Positions 1 through 7,693 of a stretch of DNA of 18,519 nt are shown here, in pieces (the stretch's first letter is position 1; each line of letters begins with the position of its first letter). The notes beneath the pieces are model-generated. The model was not told the DNA's origin, did no database searches, and worked only from the letters and a program-made list of their open reading frames with translations. A program made the translations under genes and the position numbers. This stretch comes from Bacillota bacterium (lineage in GTDB: Bacteria > Bacillota_A > Clostridia > Clostridiales > Clostridiaceae), in the NCBI GenBank assembly GCA_021837545.1, contig JAKBFR010000042.1, forward strand, positions 1 through 18,519. The letters are read 5' to 3'.

Positions 1-1
1 T

Positions 2-109
2 TTAGTTAGTGCTGATATAATAGTGACTTTACTCCCAGTACTATTTGTATTTATATTAGGACAAAAGTATATTGTTGGAGGAGTGGCTGCAGGATCAGTA
101 AAAGGCTAA
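2..109 (+). CDS. Carbohydrate ABC transporter permease, C-terminal fragment (MalG/AraQ type)
   Basis: Only the last 35 codons are present; the gene begins before the window. The visible peptide is hydrophobic (DIIVTLLPVLFVFILGQKY) and ends IVGGVAAGSVKG. A final membrane helix followed by a Y/F-I/V-x-G-hydrophobic-x-A-G-x-V-K-G tail is the usual C-terminus of the second permease subunit of sugar ABC importers. It would sit in the cytoplasmic membrane and pass sugar from a binding protein to the cytoplasm. The alpha-xylosidase gene 240 bases downstream suggests the substrate could be a xylose-containing oligosaccharide, but substrate cannot be read from this fragment. Confidence 0.8.
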   Translation, partial: LVSADIIVTLLPVLFVFILGQKYIVGGVAAGSVKG

Positions 110-349
110 TGAATTCAGTTAAGAATCAAGAGTTAGGAAGTTTGAGTCAAGATTTAAAAGTTAAGAAATTTGAGTTAAGAGTTAATGCCCTTTAGGGTAC
201 CCATTGGGAAAGTAAGAGCTAAAAGTTGAGGAGAAAATCACTAAAGGAATTTCTAAAATATATAATTTAAGAAAGGCTATAGGTTTTTCTACCTAAACTG
301 TGAGCTCATAACTATTAACTTACAACTGTATTAAAAGGAGTGTGTTCAT
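110..349. repeat. Iteron-rich intergenic spacer with imperfect terminal inverted repeats
   Basis: The spacer between the permease tail and the alpha-xylosidase gene holds degenerate copies of GAGTTAAG at about 130-137, 158-165, 172-179 and 179-186. It then has two short palindromes, CCCTTTAGGG (188-197) and GGGTACCC (195-202). The segment at 116-137 and the reverse complement of 307-328 are recognisably alike (both begin CAGTT and carry AAGTTA/AGTTA-type words), so the spacer looks like a degenerate inverted-repeat element. A small hairpin TAGGT/ACCTA lies near 281-296. No ORF of interest is present. The ribosome binding site AAAAGGAG (333-340) belongs to the next gene. Confidence 0.45.
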
Positions 350-2698
350 ATGAAATTTAGTAATGGCTGTTGGTTAGATAAGGAAGGTTATAAAATATTT
401 AGTCCTCAAGAGATTTATAGCACTAAGATTGAAGATGATATTTTAACAATATATGCACCTTGTAACAAAATAAATAGTAGGGGAGATACTCTTGGAGGAC
501 CAGTTATAACATATAAAATTTCATCGCCTATGGAAAATGTAATAAGAGTTAGAGCATATCATTATATGGGACAACAAAAGAAAACACCAAGTTTCGATAT
601 TCATGAATCGGAAAATACTAAAGTTTCAATTGAAGATAATGAAAAAGATGTTTTATTTAAATCAGGAAATCTTAAAATGCTCATAAATAAAGATTTATGG
701 GAAATGCGTTTTTACAAAGGAGATAAAAAATTAACTTCTAGTAAGTTTAAAAGTTTAGCATATGTAAAAACTTCAGAGGAAAGAACTTTTATGAAAGTTT
801 CAGATGATGATGCTTTTATGAGAGAGCAGTTACAATTATCTGTTGGGGAATTAGTTTATGGATTAGGTGAAAGATTTACTCCTTTCGTAAAGAATGGACA
901 AAGTATTGATATATGGAATGAAGATGGTGGAACAAGTACAGAACAATCATATAAAAATATCCCTTTTTATATGACTAATAAGGGATATGGCGTATTTGTA
1001 AATCATCCAGAAAAAGTATCTTTTGAGGTTGGGTCAGAAAAGGTTAGTAAAGTTCAATTTAGCGTTCCAGGAGAATGTTTAGATTACTTCATAATTGGTG
1101 GAGAATCAATGAAAGAAGTTGTTAAAAATTACACTACATTGACAGGGAAGCCAGCACTTCCACCAGCATGGTCATTTGGATTATGGTTAACAACATCTTT
1201 TACTACAAACTATGATGAAAAGACTGTAAATGAATTTGTAGATGGAATGGCAGAAAGAGATATTCCACTTAGAGTATTCCACTTTGATTGTTTTTGGATG
1301 AAGGATTTTAATTGGTGTAACTTTGAATGGGACACGCGAGTATTTCCGGATCCTAAAGGAATGTTAAAGAGATTAAAAGAAAAAGGATTAAAAATATGTG
1401 TTTGGATCAATCCGTATATTGGTCAAGAGTCAAAGCTATTTGATGAAGGTATGAAAAAAGGATATTTATTAAAGAAATGTAATGGAGATGTTTGGCAATG
1501 GGATATGTGGCAACCTGCTATGGGAATTGTAGATTTTACGAATCCAGATGCATGCACATGGTATTCAAATAAACTTAAAGAATTAATTGATATGGGAGTA
1601 GATTGTTTTAAGACTGACTTTGGTGAACGTATACCAACTGAAGTATCATATTTTGATGGGTCAGATTCATATAAAATGCATAATTACTATACACAATTAT
1701 ACAATAAAGTAGTATTTGACACACTTAAAGAACATGTTGGAGAAGAAGAAGCGGTGGTATTTGCAAGATCGGCTACAGTAGGAGGACAACAATTCCCAGT
1801 ACATTGGGGCGGAGATTGTGAAGCAAATTATGAATCTATGGGAGAAAGCTTAAGAGGCGGATTATCTTTATGTATGTCTGGGTTTGGATTCTGGAGTCAT
1901 GATATAGGAGGCTTTGAGAGCACAGCAACAGCCGATGTTTATAAGAGATGGGTAGCATTTGGATTATTATCTTCTCATAGTAGATTGCATGGAAGCAGTT
2001 CATATAGAGTACCATGGCTTTATGATGAAGAAGCTTGTGATGTAGTTAGATCTTTCACTAAACTAAAATGTAGTATAATGCCATATCTTTATAATATATC
2101 TAGTAATGCATCAAAACAAGGTATTCCAGTTATGAGATCTATGGTATTAGAATTTCAAGATGATCTAGCTTGTAGCTATTTAGATAAACAATACATGCTT
2201 GGAGATTCAATTTTAGTTGCTCCTATTTTTAATGAATATGGAGAAGCTAATTATTATTTACCACAAGGGAATTGGACGAACTTCATAAGTGGAAAGAAAT
2301 ATGAAGGTGGCAGATGGGTTAAGGAAACACATGATTATTTAAGTATACCTATGATGGTAAAAGAAAATAGTCTTATTGCGACTGGATATGAAAATTCAAA
2401 ACCAGATTATGATTATAGAAATAATGTATCAATATTGGCATATGAATTGAAGGATAATACAAAAGTAAGTGCTACAGTTATAGATATGGATGGAAATAAA
2501 ACTCTTCAAGTAGAAGTTTTGAAAGAAGAAAATAAAATTATTGTTGAATCCAATGGAATAGAGGGCAATTGGACTTTAGTATTAAAGAATGTATCAAATA
2601 TTACTAAGGTTGATAAAGGCGAGTTTACAATTGAAGATGAGGATACTAAGATTTTATTAAACTCTGGGAATTGTAAATGTATATGTTATTTAAAATAA
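350..2698 (+). CDS. yicI: Alpha-xylosidase, glycoside hydrolase family 31 (YicI type)
   Basis: A 782-residue cytoplasmic enzyme that releases alpha-linked xylose from non-reducing ends of xylo-oligosaccharides such as isoprimeverose. It resembles E. coli YicI (772 aa) over its whole length. Shared blocks include GLGERFTPFVKNGQ, YKNIPFYMTNKGYGV and PPAWSFGLWLTTSFTTNYDE. The retaining nucleophile is Asp423 in KTDFGE and the acid/base is Asp489 in HWGGDC; both are shifted by exactly seven from E. coli Asp416 and Asp482. The N-terminal beta-sandwich covers roughly residues 1-260, the (beta/alpha)8 barrel 260-600, and beta domains the rest. There is no signal peptide, so the substrate must be imported, which fits the ABC permease upstream. 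AAAAGGAG at 333-340 sets the ATG with a 9-base spacer. Function at family level is very secure; the natural substrate is inferred. Confidence 0.95.
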   Translation: MKFSNGCWLDKEGYKIFSPQEIYSTKIEDDILTIYAPCNKINSRGDTLGGPVITYKISSPMENVIRVRAYHYMGQQKKTPSFDIHESENTKVSIEDNEKDVLFKSGNLKMLINKDLWEMRFYKGDKKLTSSKFKSLAYVKTSEERTFMKVSDDDAFMREQLQLSVGELVYGLGERFTPFVKNGQSIDIWNEDGGTSTEQSYKNIPFYMTNKGYGVFVNHPEKVSFEVGSEKVSKVQFSVPGECLDYFIIGGESMKEVVKNYTTLTGKPALPPAWSFGLWLTTSFTTNYDEKTVNEFVDGMAERDIPLRVFHFDCFWMKDFNWCNFEWDTRVFPDPKGMLKRLKEKGLKICVWINPYIGQESKLFDEGMKKGYLLKKCNGDVWQWDMWQPAMGIVDFTNPDACTWYSNKLKELIDMGVDCFKTDFGERIPTEVSYFDGSDSYKMHNYYTQLYNKVVFDTLKEHVGEEEAVVFARSATVGGQQFPVHWGGDCEANYESMGESLRGGLSLCMSGFGFWSHDIGGFESTATADVYKRWVAFGLLSSHSRLHGSSSYRVPWLYDEEACDVVRSFTKLKCSIMPYLYNISSNASKQGIPVMRSMVLEFQDDLACSYLDKQYMLGDSILVAPIFNEYGEANYYLPQGNWTNFISGKKYEGGRWVKETHDYLSIPMMVKENSLIATGYENSKPDYDYRNNVSILAYELKDNTKVSATVIDMDGNKTLQVEVLKEENKIIVESNGIEGNWTLVLKNVSNITKVDKGEFTIEDEDTKILLNSGNCKCICYLK

Positions 2699-2701
2699 TT
2701 A

Positions 2702-2736
2702 AAAAATGTTTAATAAGGTATACTTTATACATTTTT
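2702..2736 (+). terminator. Probable intrinsic terminator after the alpha-xylosidase gene
   Basis: Just after the stop codon, AAAAATGT (2702-2709) pairs with ACATTTTT (2729-2736). An inner near-palindrome around ATAAGGTATACTTTAT lies in the loop, and the right arm itself supplies the U-tract. The stem is AT-rich, so strength is uncertain. Confidence 0.5.
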
Positions 2737-2790
2737 CTATTAAAATAATTGTGAAATAAATAATTAAAAATATAATTGATTCATTTTTTG

Positions 2791-2838
2791 AACTAGAAAG
2801 TAAACTATTATTATAATGGTTTGCTTTCTAGTTTTATA
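2791..2838. terminator. Hairpin terminator between alpha-xylosidase and pepF
   Basis: A 15-base arm at 2791-2805 pairs with 2819-2833 with one G-U type mismatch, around a 13-base loop. It is followed by TTTTAT and preceded by a T-run on the other side, so it could work in either direction. It isolates the peptidase gene from the sugar operon. Confidence 0.65.
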
Positions 2839-2993
2839 TGTCTAAATTAAAATAATATATTCAAAAGAAGTGTGGGAAAAAAATTCTCATACATTATAAT
2901 TAATATTGAATGCAAAACAATTTAATAAATGATAAAATAACTGTTAAGACAAAATAGTAAAAAAAGTAAAATAATTTTAGGAGGATTAGTAGT

Positions 2994-4769
2994 ATGGAAT
3001 TTAATTGGAGTCTAAATGAAATATACCAATCATTTAATAGTGATGAATTTAAGAAGGATCTTGAAAATCTTAACGATGTTATAGAAGATATTAATATATG
3101 GGCAACAGAGGTAGTTCGGGATAAAGAAAATTTAGTAAGAAGATTAGAAGAATATATAAATAAATTCACAATAGTTACAGATTTATCGAGCAAACTTAGT
3201 ATTTTTATAAACCTTAGCTTAAGTGTAAATACAAAAGATAAAGATGCATTAAGGTATTCAGATATTTTAGAAAAGAAATTAACAAATTTAGTAGAGAGTT
3301 CTGTTAAAATTGAAAGATATATTAGTAATATAGAAAACATAGATTACATTATAAATAAATCTGAATTGCTTAAAGAACATGAGTTTATACTAAAGACGGT
3401 TATTGAACAAAGTAAGTATTTGCTTAGTGATAAAGAAGAAAATATAATAGCTAATATGAAAAATACTGGCTCGAATGCTTGGATAAAACTTAAGGATAAC
3501 TTAATTTCAACATTAATGGTACAGATTGAAGAAGATAATGAAATTAAAGAAGTACCTTTAACTATAGTTTTAAATATGGCTTATGATAAAGATGCAAAGG
3601 TAAGAAAAAAAGCTTATGAGGCAGAAATAGAGTCTTATAAAAAGGTAGAAGAGGGGGTAGCAGCAGCTCTAAATGCCATAAAAGGTGAAGTTTTAACAGT
3701 TTGTGATGCACGAGGATATAAATCGCCTTTAGATAAAACACTTATAGATTCACGAATGGATGAAGAGTCATTAGAATCTATGTTTTCAGCTATGAAAGAA
3801 AGTCTGCCTATATTTAGAAAGTATTTAAGACGAAAAGGAGAAATTTTAGGACATAAGAATGGGTTACCATTTTATGATTTGTATGCACCAGTTTGTAAAG
3901 CTGATATGAAATTTTCTTATGAAGAAGGTACAAAGTTTGTAGAAAAGAATTTTAGAACATTCAGTAATCATTTAGGGGACTTCGCTAAAAAAGCTATAGG
4001 TAATAATTGGATAGATGTAAAACCAAGAGAAGGTAAAGTTGGAGGAGGGTTCTGTGAAAATTTGCATTTTATTGGAGAAAGCAGAATACTATTAAATTAT
4101 GGAGATAATTTTGGTGATGTAGTAACTCTTGCACATGAATTAGGTCATGGCTTTCATGGAGAATGTTTAAATGATGAAACTACATTAAATTCAGAATATC
4201 CAATGCCAATAGCAGAAACAGCATCTACTTTTTGTGAAACAATAATTAAGAAAGCTGCAATTAAAGATGCAACTAAAGATGAAGCATTAGCTATTCTCGA
4301 AACTGAGATTAGTGATTGTACCCAAGTAATTGTTGATATATATTCTAGATTCTTATTTGAAAAGTCATTTTTTGAAGCAAGAAAAGAAAGTTCTTTAAAT
4401 GTTGAAGAAATAAAAGAACTTATGTTAAATGCTCAAAGAGAAGCTTATGGAGATGGTTTAGACCCTAATTTCTTACATCCATATATGTGGACTTGGAAGC
4501 CTCATTACTATGATGCAGATTATAATTATTATAATTTCCCATATGCATTTGGATTACTTTTTGCAAAAGGATTATATGCTGAATACCTTAAGAAAGGTCA
4601 GGCTTTTGCCAAAGATTATGAAAAATTGCTTTCAATTACAGGGAAAAATAAAATAGCAGATGTGGCAAAGGTCATGGGAATAGATATAAATAATAAGGAA
4701 TTTTGGAGAAATTCTTTAAAGACTATTGAAGAAGATATTAATGAATTTATAGAGCTTAGTAACAAATAA
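2994..4769 (+). CDS. pepF: Oligoendopeptidase F family zinc metallopeptidase (M3B)
   Basis: A 591-residue soluble peptidase of the PepF/M3B family, which cleaves short oligopeptides in the cytoplasm. The zinc site is clear: HELGH at 381-385 within LAHELGHGFHGE, and the third ligand Glu408 in IAETASTFCE, 23 residues further on, as expected for M3 enzymes. The N-terminal half is a helical lobe (PepF N-terminal domain, about 1-190). The C-terminal part carries the family's Y-x-F-(P/A)-Y-A-F-G-L block near 515-525 (YNFPYAFGLLFAKGLY). No signal peptide is seen. Length matches the family (about 600). AGGAGG at 2979-2984 lies 9 bases before the ATG. It appears monocistronic, with hairpins on both sides. 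The exact substrate range is unknown. Confidence 0.93.
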   Translation: MEFNWSLNEIYQSFNSDEFKKDLENLNDVIEDINIWATEVVRDKENLVRRLEEYINKFTIVTDLSSKLSIFINLSLSVNTKDKDALRYSDILEKKLTNLVESSVKIERYISNIENIDYIINKSELLKEHEFILKTVIEQSKYLLSDKEENIIANMKNTGSNAWIKLKDNLISTLMVQIEEDNEIKEVPLTIVLNMAYDKDAKVRKKAYEAEIESYKKVEEGVAAALNAIKGEVLTVCDARGYKSPLDKTLIDSRMDEESLESMFSAMKESLPIFRKYLRRKGEILGHKNGLPFYDLYAPVCKADMKFSYEEGTKFVEKNFRTFSNHLGDFAKKAIGNNWIDVKPREGKVGGGFCENLHFIGESRILLNYGDNFGDVVTLAHELGHGFHGECLNDETTLNSEYPMPIAETASTFCETIIKKAAIKDATKDEALAILETEISDCTQVIVDIYSRFLFEKSFFEARKESSLNVEEIKELMLNAQREAYGDGLDPNFLHPYMWTWKPHYYDADYNYYNFPYAFGLLFAKGLYAEYLKKGQAFAKDYEKLLSITGKNKIADVAKVMGIDINNKEFWRNSLKTIEEDINEFIELSNK

Positions 4770-5003
4770 TATATAGGATTCTATAAGAGAGGGTGTATTT
4801 AATATAGATATCCACATTGTAAATCATACTTATACTTGGTGATTAATTATCAATGTTCAATTATCAATGCTTAATGGTTAACAATTGATAATTGAGCATT
4901 GAACATTGGCAATTAGTACTTTTAAATTACCAATTTAATTTAATATATAGGAATAACTTAGCATTTGGTTACATATGGAATATAGGAAGAGGGAGTATTA
5001 AAA
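4770..5003. repeat. Intergenic spacer with a 70-bp imperfect palindrome (4845-4914)
   Basis: The palindrome is centred on GTTAAC (4877-4882). Its outer arms contain a perfect 11-bp match (4851-4861 with 4898-4908), and about 27 of 35 positions pair. Each arm is built from repeated words of the type AATTATCAATG, so the element combines direct and inverted repetition. It lacks a U-tract, so it is not a standard terminator, although as RNA it would form a long hairpin. No other gene-like content is visible. GGGAG near 4991-4995 is the ribosome binding site of the following gene. Confidence 0.75.
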
Positions 5004-5762
5004 ATGAAAATATTTTACAATTCAGCAACAGGTAATTCATTGTATGTTGCAAAGACAATAAAAGACAAATTTAAAGATTGTGAATTAATTTCTATGAGCA
5101 AAGCATTAAAAGAAAATAAAATTGAAGTTAGTGGAGATGTGATTGGATTTATATATCCTATTCATTGTGGAGGGGTGCCAATTGTAGTCAATGAATTCAT
5201 TTCAAAGCTAAAAATAAATGAAGATGCATATGTTTTTGCAATCGGAGTTACTGGTGGAGGAGGAGCAAACACTAGTTTCAGTCAAATCAATAAATTATTG
5301 CCTAATAAGCTTAAAATAAGTAATTATTGTACTATTAAATATATTTCAAATTATACAAGAGCGGGTAAAAACCCTACAGAAAAAAGAGCTAAGGATGCAA
5401 TAAAAGATAATGAAAGTAAATTATTGGATTTTATAGAATCTCTTAAGAAAAAAGAGATTAAAGTAAAAGATTTTAAAGGTAGAATTGGAAATTTAGGATA
5501 TATAATGTGGAAAGATTATTATAAGAATAAAGATAAAAATTTTAATGTAAATGATAAGTGTATTGGATGTAATATGTGTGAAAAAGTCTGCCCGGTAGAC
5601 AATATTATAATGGAAAATGACAAACCAAAATGGTCTGGGAAATGCACAGATTGCATGGCATGTATAAATATATGCCCTAAAGAAGCAATAAACATTGGAA
5701 AATCTACTATTAAAAAAAATAGATACTTAAATCCATATATAAAGAGAGAAGAATTGTTTTAA
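5004..5762 (+). CDS. EFR1 family flavodoxin/ferredoxin protein (2x[4Fe-4S])
   Basis: A 252-residue electron-transfer protein with two modules. Residues 1-150 are flavodoxin-like: the FMN phosphate loop is YNSATGNS (about 5-12), followed by a GFIYPIHCGGVP block. Residues 180-235 are a bacterial ferredoxin domain with two CX2CX2CX3CP motifs: Cys186-189-192-196 and Cys214-217-220-224. This layout is that of EFR1 family proteins common in Clostridia. It would pass low-potential electrons in the cytoplasm; the partner is unknown and no obvious partner enzyme is adjacent. It is flanked by a palindromic spacer upstream and a strong terminator downstream, so it is probably a single-gene unit. Confidence 0.9.
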   Translation: MKIFYNSATGNSLYVAKTIKDKFKDCELISMSKALKENKIEVSGDVIGFIYPIHCGGVPIVVNEFISKLKINEDAYVFAIGVTGGGGANTSFSQINKLLPNKLKISNYCTIKYISNYTRAGKNPTEKRAKDAIKDNESKLLDFIESLKKKEIKVKDFKGRIGNLGYIMWKDYYKNKDKNFNVNDKCIGCNMCEKVCPVDNIIMENDKPKWSGKCTDCMACINICPKEAINIGKSTIKKNRYLNPYIKREELF

Positions 5763-5775
5763 GGAACATGAAAGA

Positions 5776-5825
5776 AAATAACAAGTCCAAAATAGGATAA
5801 CAGATGGACTTGTTATTTTTTTTGA
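5776..5825 (+). terminator. Strong intrinsic terminator after the EFR1 gene
   Basis: A perfect 14-bp stem (5776-5789 with 5805-5818) with a 15-base loop is followed by an uninterrupted T-run. It begins 14 bases after the stop codon. Confidence 0.92.
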
Positions 5826-5834
5826 TTGTGCCTA

Positions 5835-5880
5835 AATAGAGGATATTTCGTAATTGAAATATCCTCTATTATTTATTTTA
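5835..5880. terminator. Second hairpin, perfect 14-bp stem
   Basis: AATAGAGGATATTT (5835-5848) pairs perfectly with 5857-5870 around an 8-base loop. It is followed by a T-rich but interrupted tract. It starts only 10 bases after the first terminator. It may be a back-up terminator or a short structured RNA; I cannot tell which. Confidence 0.55.
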
Positions 5881-6001
5881 TTGTATTAGTTTTGGTAGTT
5901 TATTTCATTAAAAATAAAATATTTTATAGAATTAATAAACTTATATGTAATAATATGGTAATATATAATATAGAAATATGTATGAAATGGGGTTGTGAAA
6001 A

Positions 6002-6769
6002 ATGGGATTCTTTAAAAGAGATGAGATTGAACAAAAAGAGGTAAAAGTAATTAATGAAATTAAAACTGAAACAAAAGAAGTTAAAAAGAATGTTTCTAAG
6101 AAAAAAAATTTATCGTTATTTGATGTAGAGACAATTGATTATGTAATTGAATATTTTCCATCAATGTCTGTTAAAATTCAAGATGGTCTGAATAGTTTAG
6201 CATGTATATTAGAAAATACAATAGATAATATTGAGGATAAATCAAGTGAAATTGTTAAAAAAGATAGAGATTTCAAACTTAGTAAAGCTCATAGAAATGC
6301 ATCCATAGCCATATATGATATTGTTCAAAATATAGGTGAATATATAAAATGGATGAAGGATGAGTATGAAAAGAACATGGAGAATGAAGAAGATAAACTC
6401 AATCAAATAAATAAAGAACCTAAAATTGAAATTATAGAAAAAGATGTAGAAGAAAAAAATAAAGATTTCAGTAATAAAATAATTAATAAAGACGAAATAG
6501 AAGTATACAAAGATTTTTCGCTAAAAGAACCAAAAGCATTTAAATTAGATAATAATATAGTAATGGTTGAAGATTGGAATGATTTACTTGTAAAAACAGC
6601 AGAAGTTTTAACAAAACAATATAGAGAAAACAAGAATAGCAATAAGGATATTAAAGAAATAAAACCAATAGGAAAAAAATCAACTCAAAATTCTTTTAGA
6701 GATACTGTTATAGAGATGCTTACTGAATACAAGATAAGTCTTGACGATTTCAAAATTATCATTAAATGA
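6002..6769 (+). CDS. Unrecognised lysine/glutamate-rich protein
   Basis: I do not recognise this 255-residue protein. It is hydrophilic with no signal peptide or membrane segment. Residues 1-36 are charged linker-like sequence. Residues 38-125 look like a compact helical segment (FDVETIDYVIEYFPSMSVK ... NIGEYIKWMKDEY). Residues 120-175 are again very rich in K, E, D and N and probably disordered. The C-terminal 70 residues (about 188-255) look like a separate small module: a tryptophan-led helix (VEDWNDLLVKTAEVL) and a terminal R-D-T-V-I-E-M-L-T-E-Y ... D-D-F-K-I motif. That pattern recalls the C-terminal appendix of various clostridial proteins, but this is an impression. The ribosome binding site is weak (GGGG at 5989-5992). 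It stands alone between terminators and the trxA promoter. Confidence 0.75.
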   Translation: MGFFKRDEIEQKEVKVINEIKTETKEVKKNVSKKKNLSLFDVETIDYVIEYFPSMSVKIQDGLNSLACILENTIDNIEDKSSEIVKKDRDFKLSKAHRNASIAIYDIVQNIGEYIKWMKDEYEKNMENEEDKLNQINKEPKIEIIEKDVEEKNKDFSNKIINKDEIEVYKDFSLKEPKAFKLDNNIVMVEDWNDLLVKTAEVLTKQYRENKNSNKDIKEIKPIGKKSTQNSFRDTVIEMLTEYKISLDDFKIIIK

Positions 6770-6782
6770 CCCTTTAAGGTCA
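6767..6782 (+). terminator. Weak hairpin overlapping a stop codon
   Basis: TGACC (6767-6771), which includes the stop codon of the preceding gene, pairs with GGTCA (6778-6782) around a 6-base loop and is followed by AAGTTT. The stem is short, so this is a low-confidence terminator. Confidence 0.3.
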
Positions 6783-6828
6783 AGTTTAAAATAGCATTAA
6801 CTAGGTATAAAAACAATTATAAAAGATA

Positions 6829-6857
6829 TTGACAATAAATATTATACAAAGTACAAT
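6829..6857 (+). promoter_or_regulatory. SigA-type promoter of trxA
   Basis: TTGACA (6829-6834), a 17-base spacer and TACAAT (6852-6857) form a near-consensus housekeeping promoter. Initiation would be near 6864, giving a leader of about 140 bases. That leader contains a small perfect palindrome AGTATATGTATACT (6907-6920). Confidence 0.8.
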
Positions 6858-7004
6858 AGGAATATAAATATATTGAACTAAATTTAATTTTAATAAACTT
6901 AGTATGAGTATATGTATACTTATATAGAAAAAGCTTAAAATAGTTAATAGAAAGCAATTTTAATAAAGATTATTTTAATTATAGGAAAAACGGAGGAATA
7001 AAAT

Positions 7005-7313
7005 ATGAAAATAGTAGATAGCATTGAATTTAAAAGTGAAATAGAAAGTGGAATTACAGTTGTAGATTTCTTTGCAACTTGGTGTGGACCTTGTAAGATG
7101 TTAGCTCCAGTACTTGAAGGATTATCAGGCGATATGGAAGGAAAGGCTAAGTTTATAAAAGTTGATATAGATCAAAGTTTAGATTTAGCAAATGAATTTC
7201 AAATTGCAAGTGTGCCAACAATGGTTATCTTTAAAGATGGTCAAAAAGTAGAGCAACTTATAGGATTTTTACCAAAAGAAAAAATTCAACAAACAATTGA
7301 AGCTAACTTATAG
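7005..7313 (+). CDS. trxA: Thioredoxin
   Basis: A 102-residue classical thioredoxin, the general cytoplasmic dithiol reductant. The active site is WCGPC with Cys27 and Cys30, in the context DFFATWCGPCKMLAP. The cis-proline is Pro71 in ASVPTMVIF, and Asp21 corresponds to the buried aspartate of the family. Length is typical. GGAGGA at 6992-6997 lies 7 bases before the ATG. It has its own promoter (6829-6857) and terminator (7327-7366), so it is a single-gene transcript. The next gene is a thioredoxin-reductase-like flavoprotein, its probable redox partner. Confidence 0.97.
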   Translation: MKIVDSIEFKSEIESGITVVDFFATWCGPCKMLAPVLEGLSGDMEGKAKFIKVDIDQSLDLANEFQIASVPTMVIFKDGQKVEQLIGFLPKEKIQQTIEANL

Positions 7314-7326
7314 AATATTTTTTTAG

Positions 7327-7370
7327 TAAAAGCATAGCATATACATATATAAGTGCTATGTTTTTATTAT
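7327..7370 (+). terminator. Intrinsic terminator of trxA
   Basis: A 13-base arm (7327-7339) pairs with 7354-7366 with one G-U pair. The core is GCATAGCA/TGCTATG, and TTTTTATTAT follows the GC-containing part. It begins 14 bases after the stop codon. Confidence 0.8.
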
Positions 7371-7587
7371 AACAATATAAATTGAATACAATTCAATTTA
7401 TATAAATGCAGTTTCGTTTTACTAAAACCAAATAATATAAAAATTATGTAAAGAGATATAAATATGAATTTTTATGATTTCTCAGCAAAAAAATGAATCG
7501 GAAAGAAGTAAAAATAGAAGAATATAAAGGGAATGTAGTGAAAGTATATTTATGAACAACAAAGTCTTAAAGATAAAAGATAATATT

Positions 7588-7616
7588 TTGAAATTATTGC
7601 ATTGTTAAATTATAAT
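7588..7616 (+). promoter_or_regulatory. SigA-type promoter of the thioredoxin reductase-like gene
   Basis: TTGAAA (7588-7593), a 17-base spacer and a perfect TATAAT (7611-7616). Initiation near 7623 would give a leader of about 125 bases before the ATG at 7748. Confidence 0.75.
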
Positions 7617-7679
7617 ATATATGTTGTATAAAAGAAAATAAATATAAATACAAATATAAACCATAAACAAAAAATTTAA

Positions 7680-7693
7680 GTACAAATTTGTAC
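7680..7693. promoter_or_regulatory. Perfect 14-bp palindrome in the reductase leader, possible operator
   Basis: GTACAAATTTGTAC lies about 57-70 bases downstream of the predicted start site and 55 bases before the ATG. The TACAA/TTGTA half-sites resemble those of OhrR-type operators (TACAATT-type), and an OhrR-like gene lies just downstream of the reductase. Binding there would act as an elongation block. The assignment is inference. Confidence 0.4.

Noticed and set aside
301..315. Crp-type site (GTGA) before the alpha-xylosidase
   Set aside because: GTGAGCTCA is a short palindrome without the N6 spacing or a matching second half-site.
2895..2900. TATAAT as a pepF promoter
   Set aside because: No -35 box at 16-18 bases and no extended -10, so in a region this AT-rich the hexamer alone is not enough.
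2900..3340. A 146-codon minus-strand frame over the start of pepF
   Set aside because: It is antisense to a conserved peptidase gene, is rich in L/F/S/I as expected for the complement of AT-rich coding DNA, and matches no family I know.
5826..6044. A 72-codon frame from TTG with a hydrophobic segment
   Set aside because: It starts inside the terminator region, runs through the second perfect hairpin, has no ribosome binding site and overlaps the well-formed gene at 6002. T-rich spacers give such hydrophobic frames by chance.
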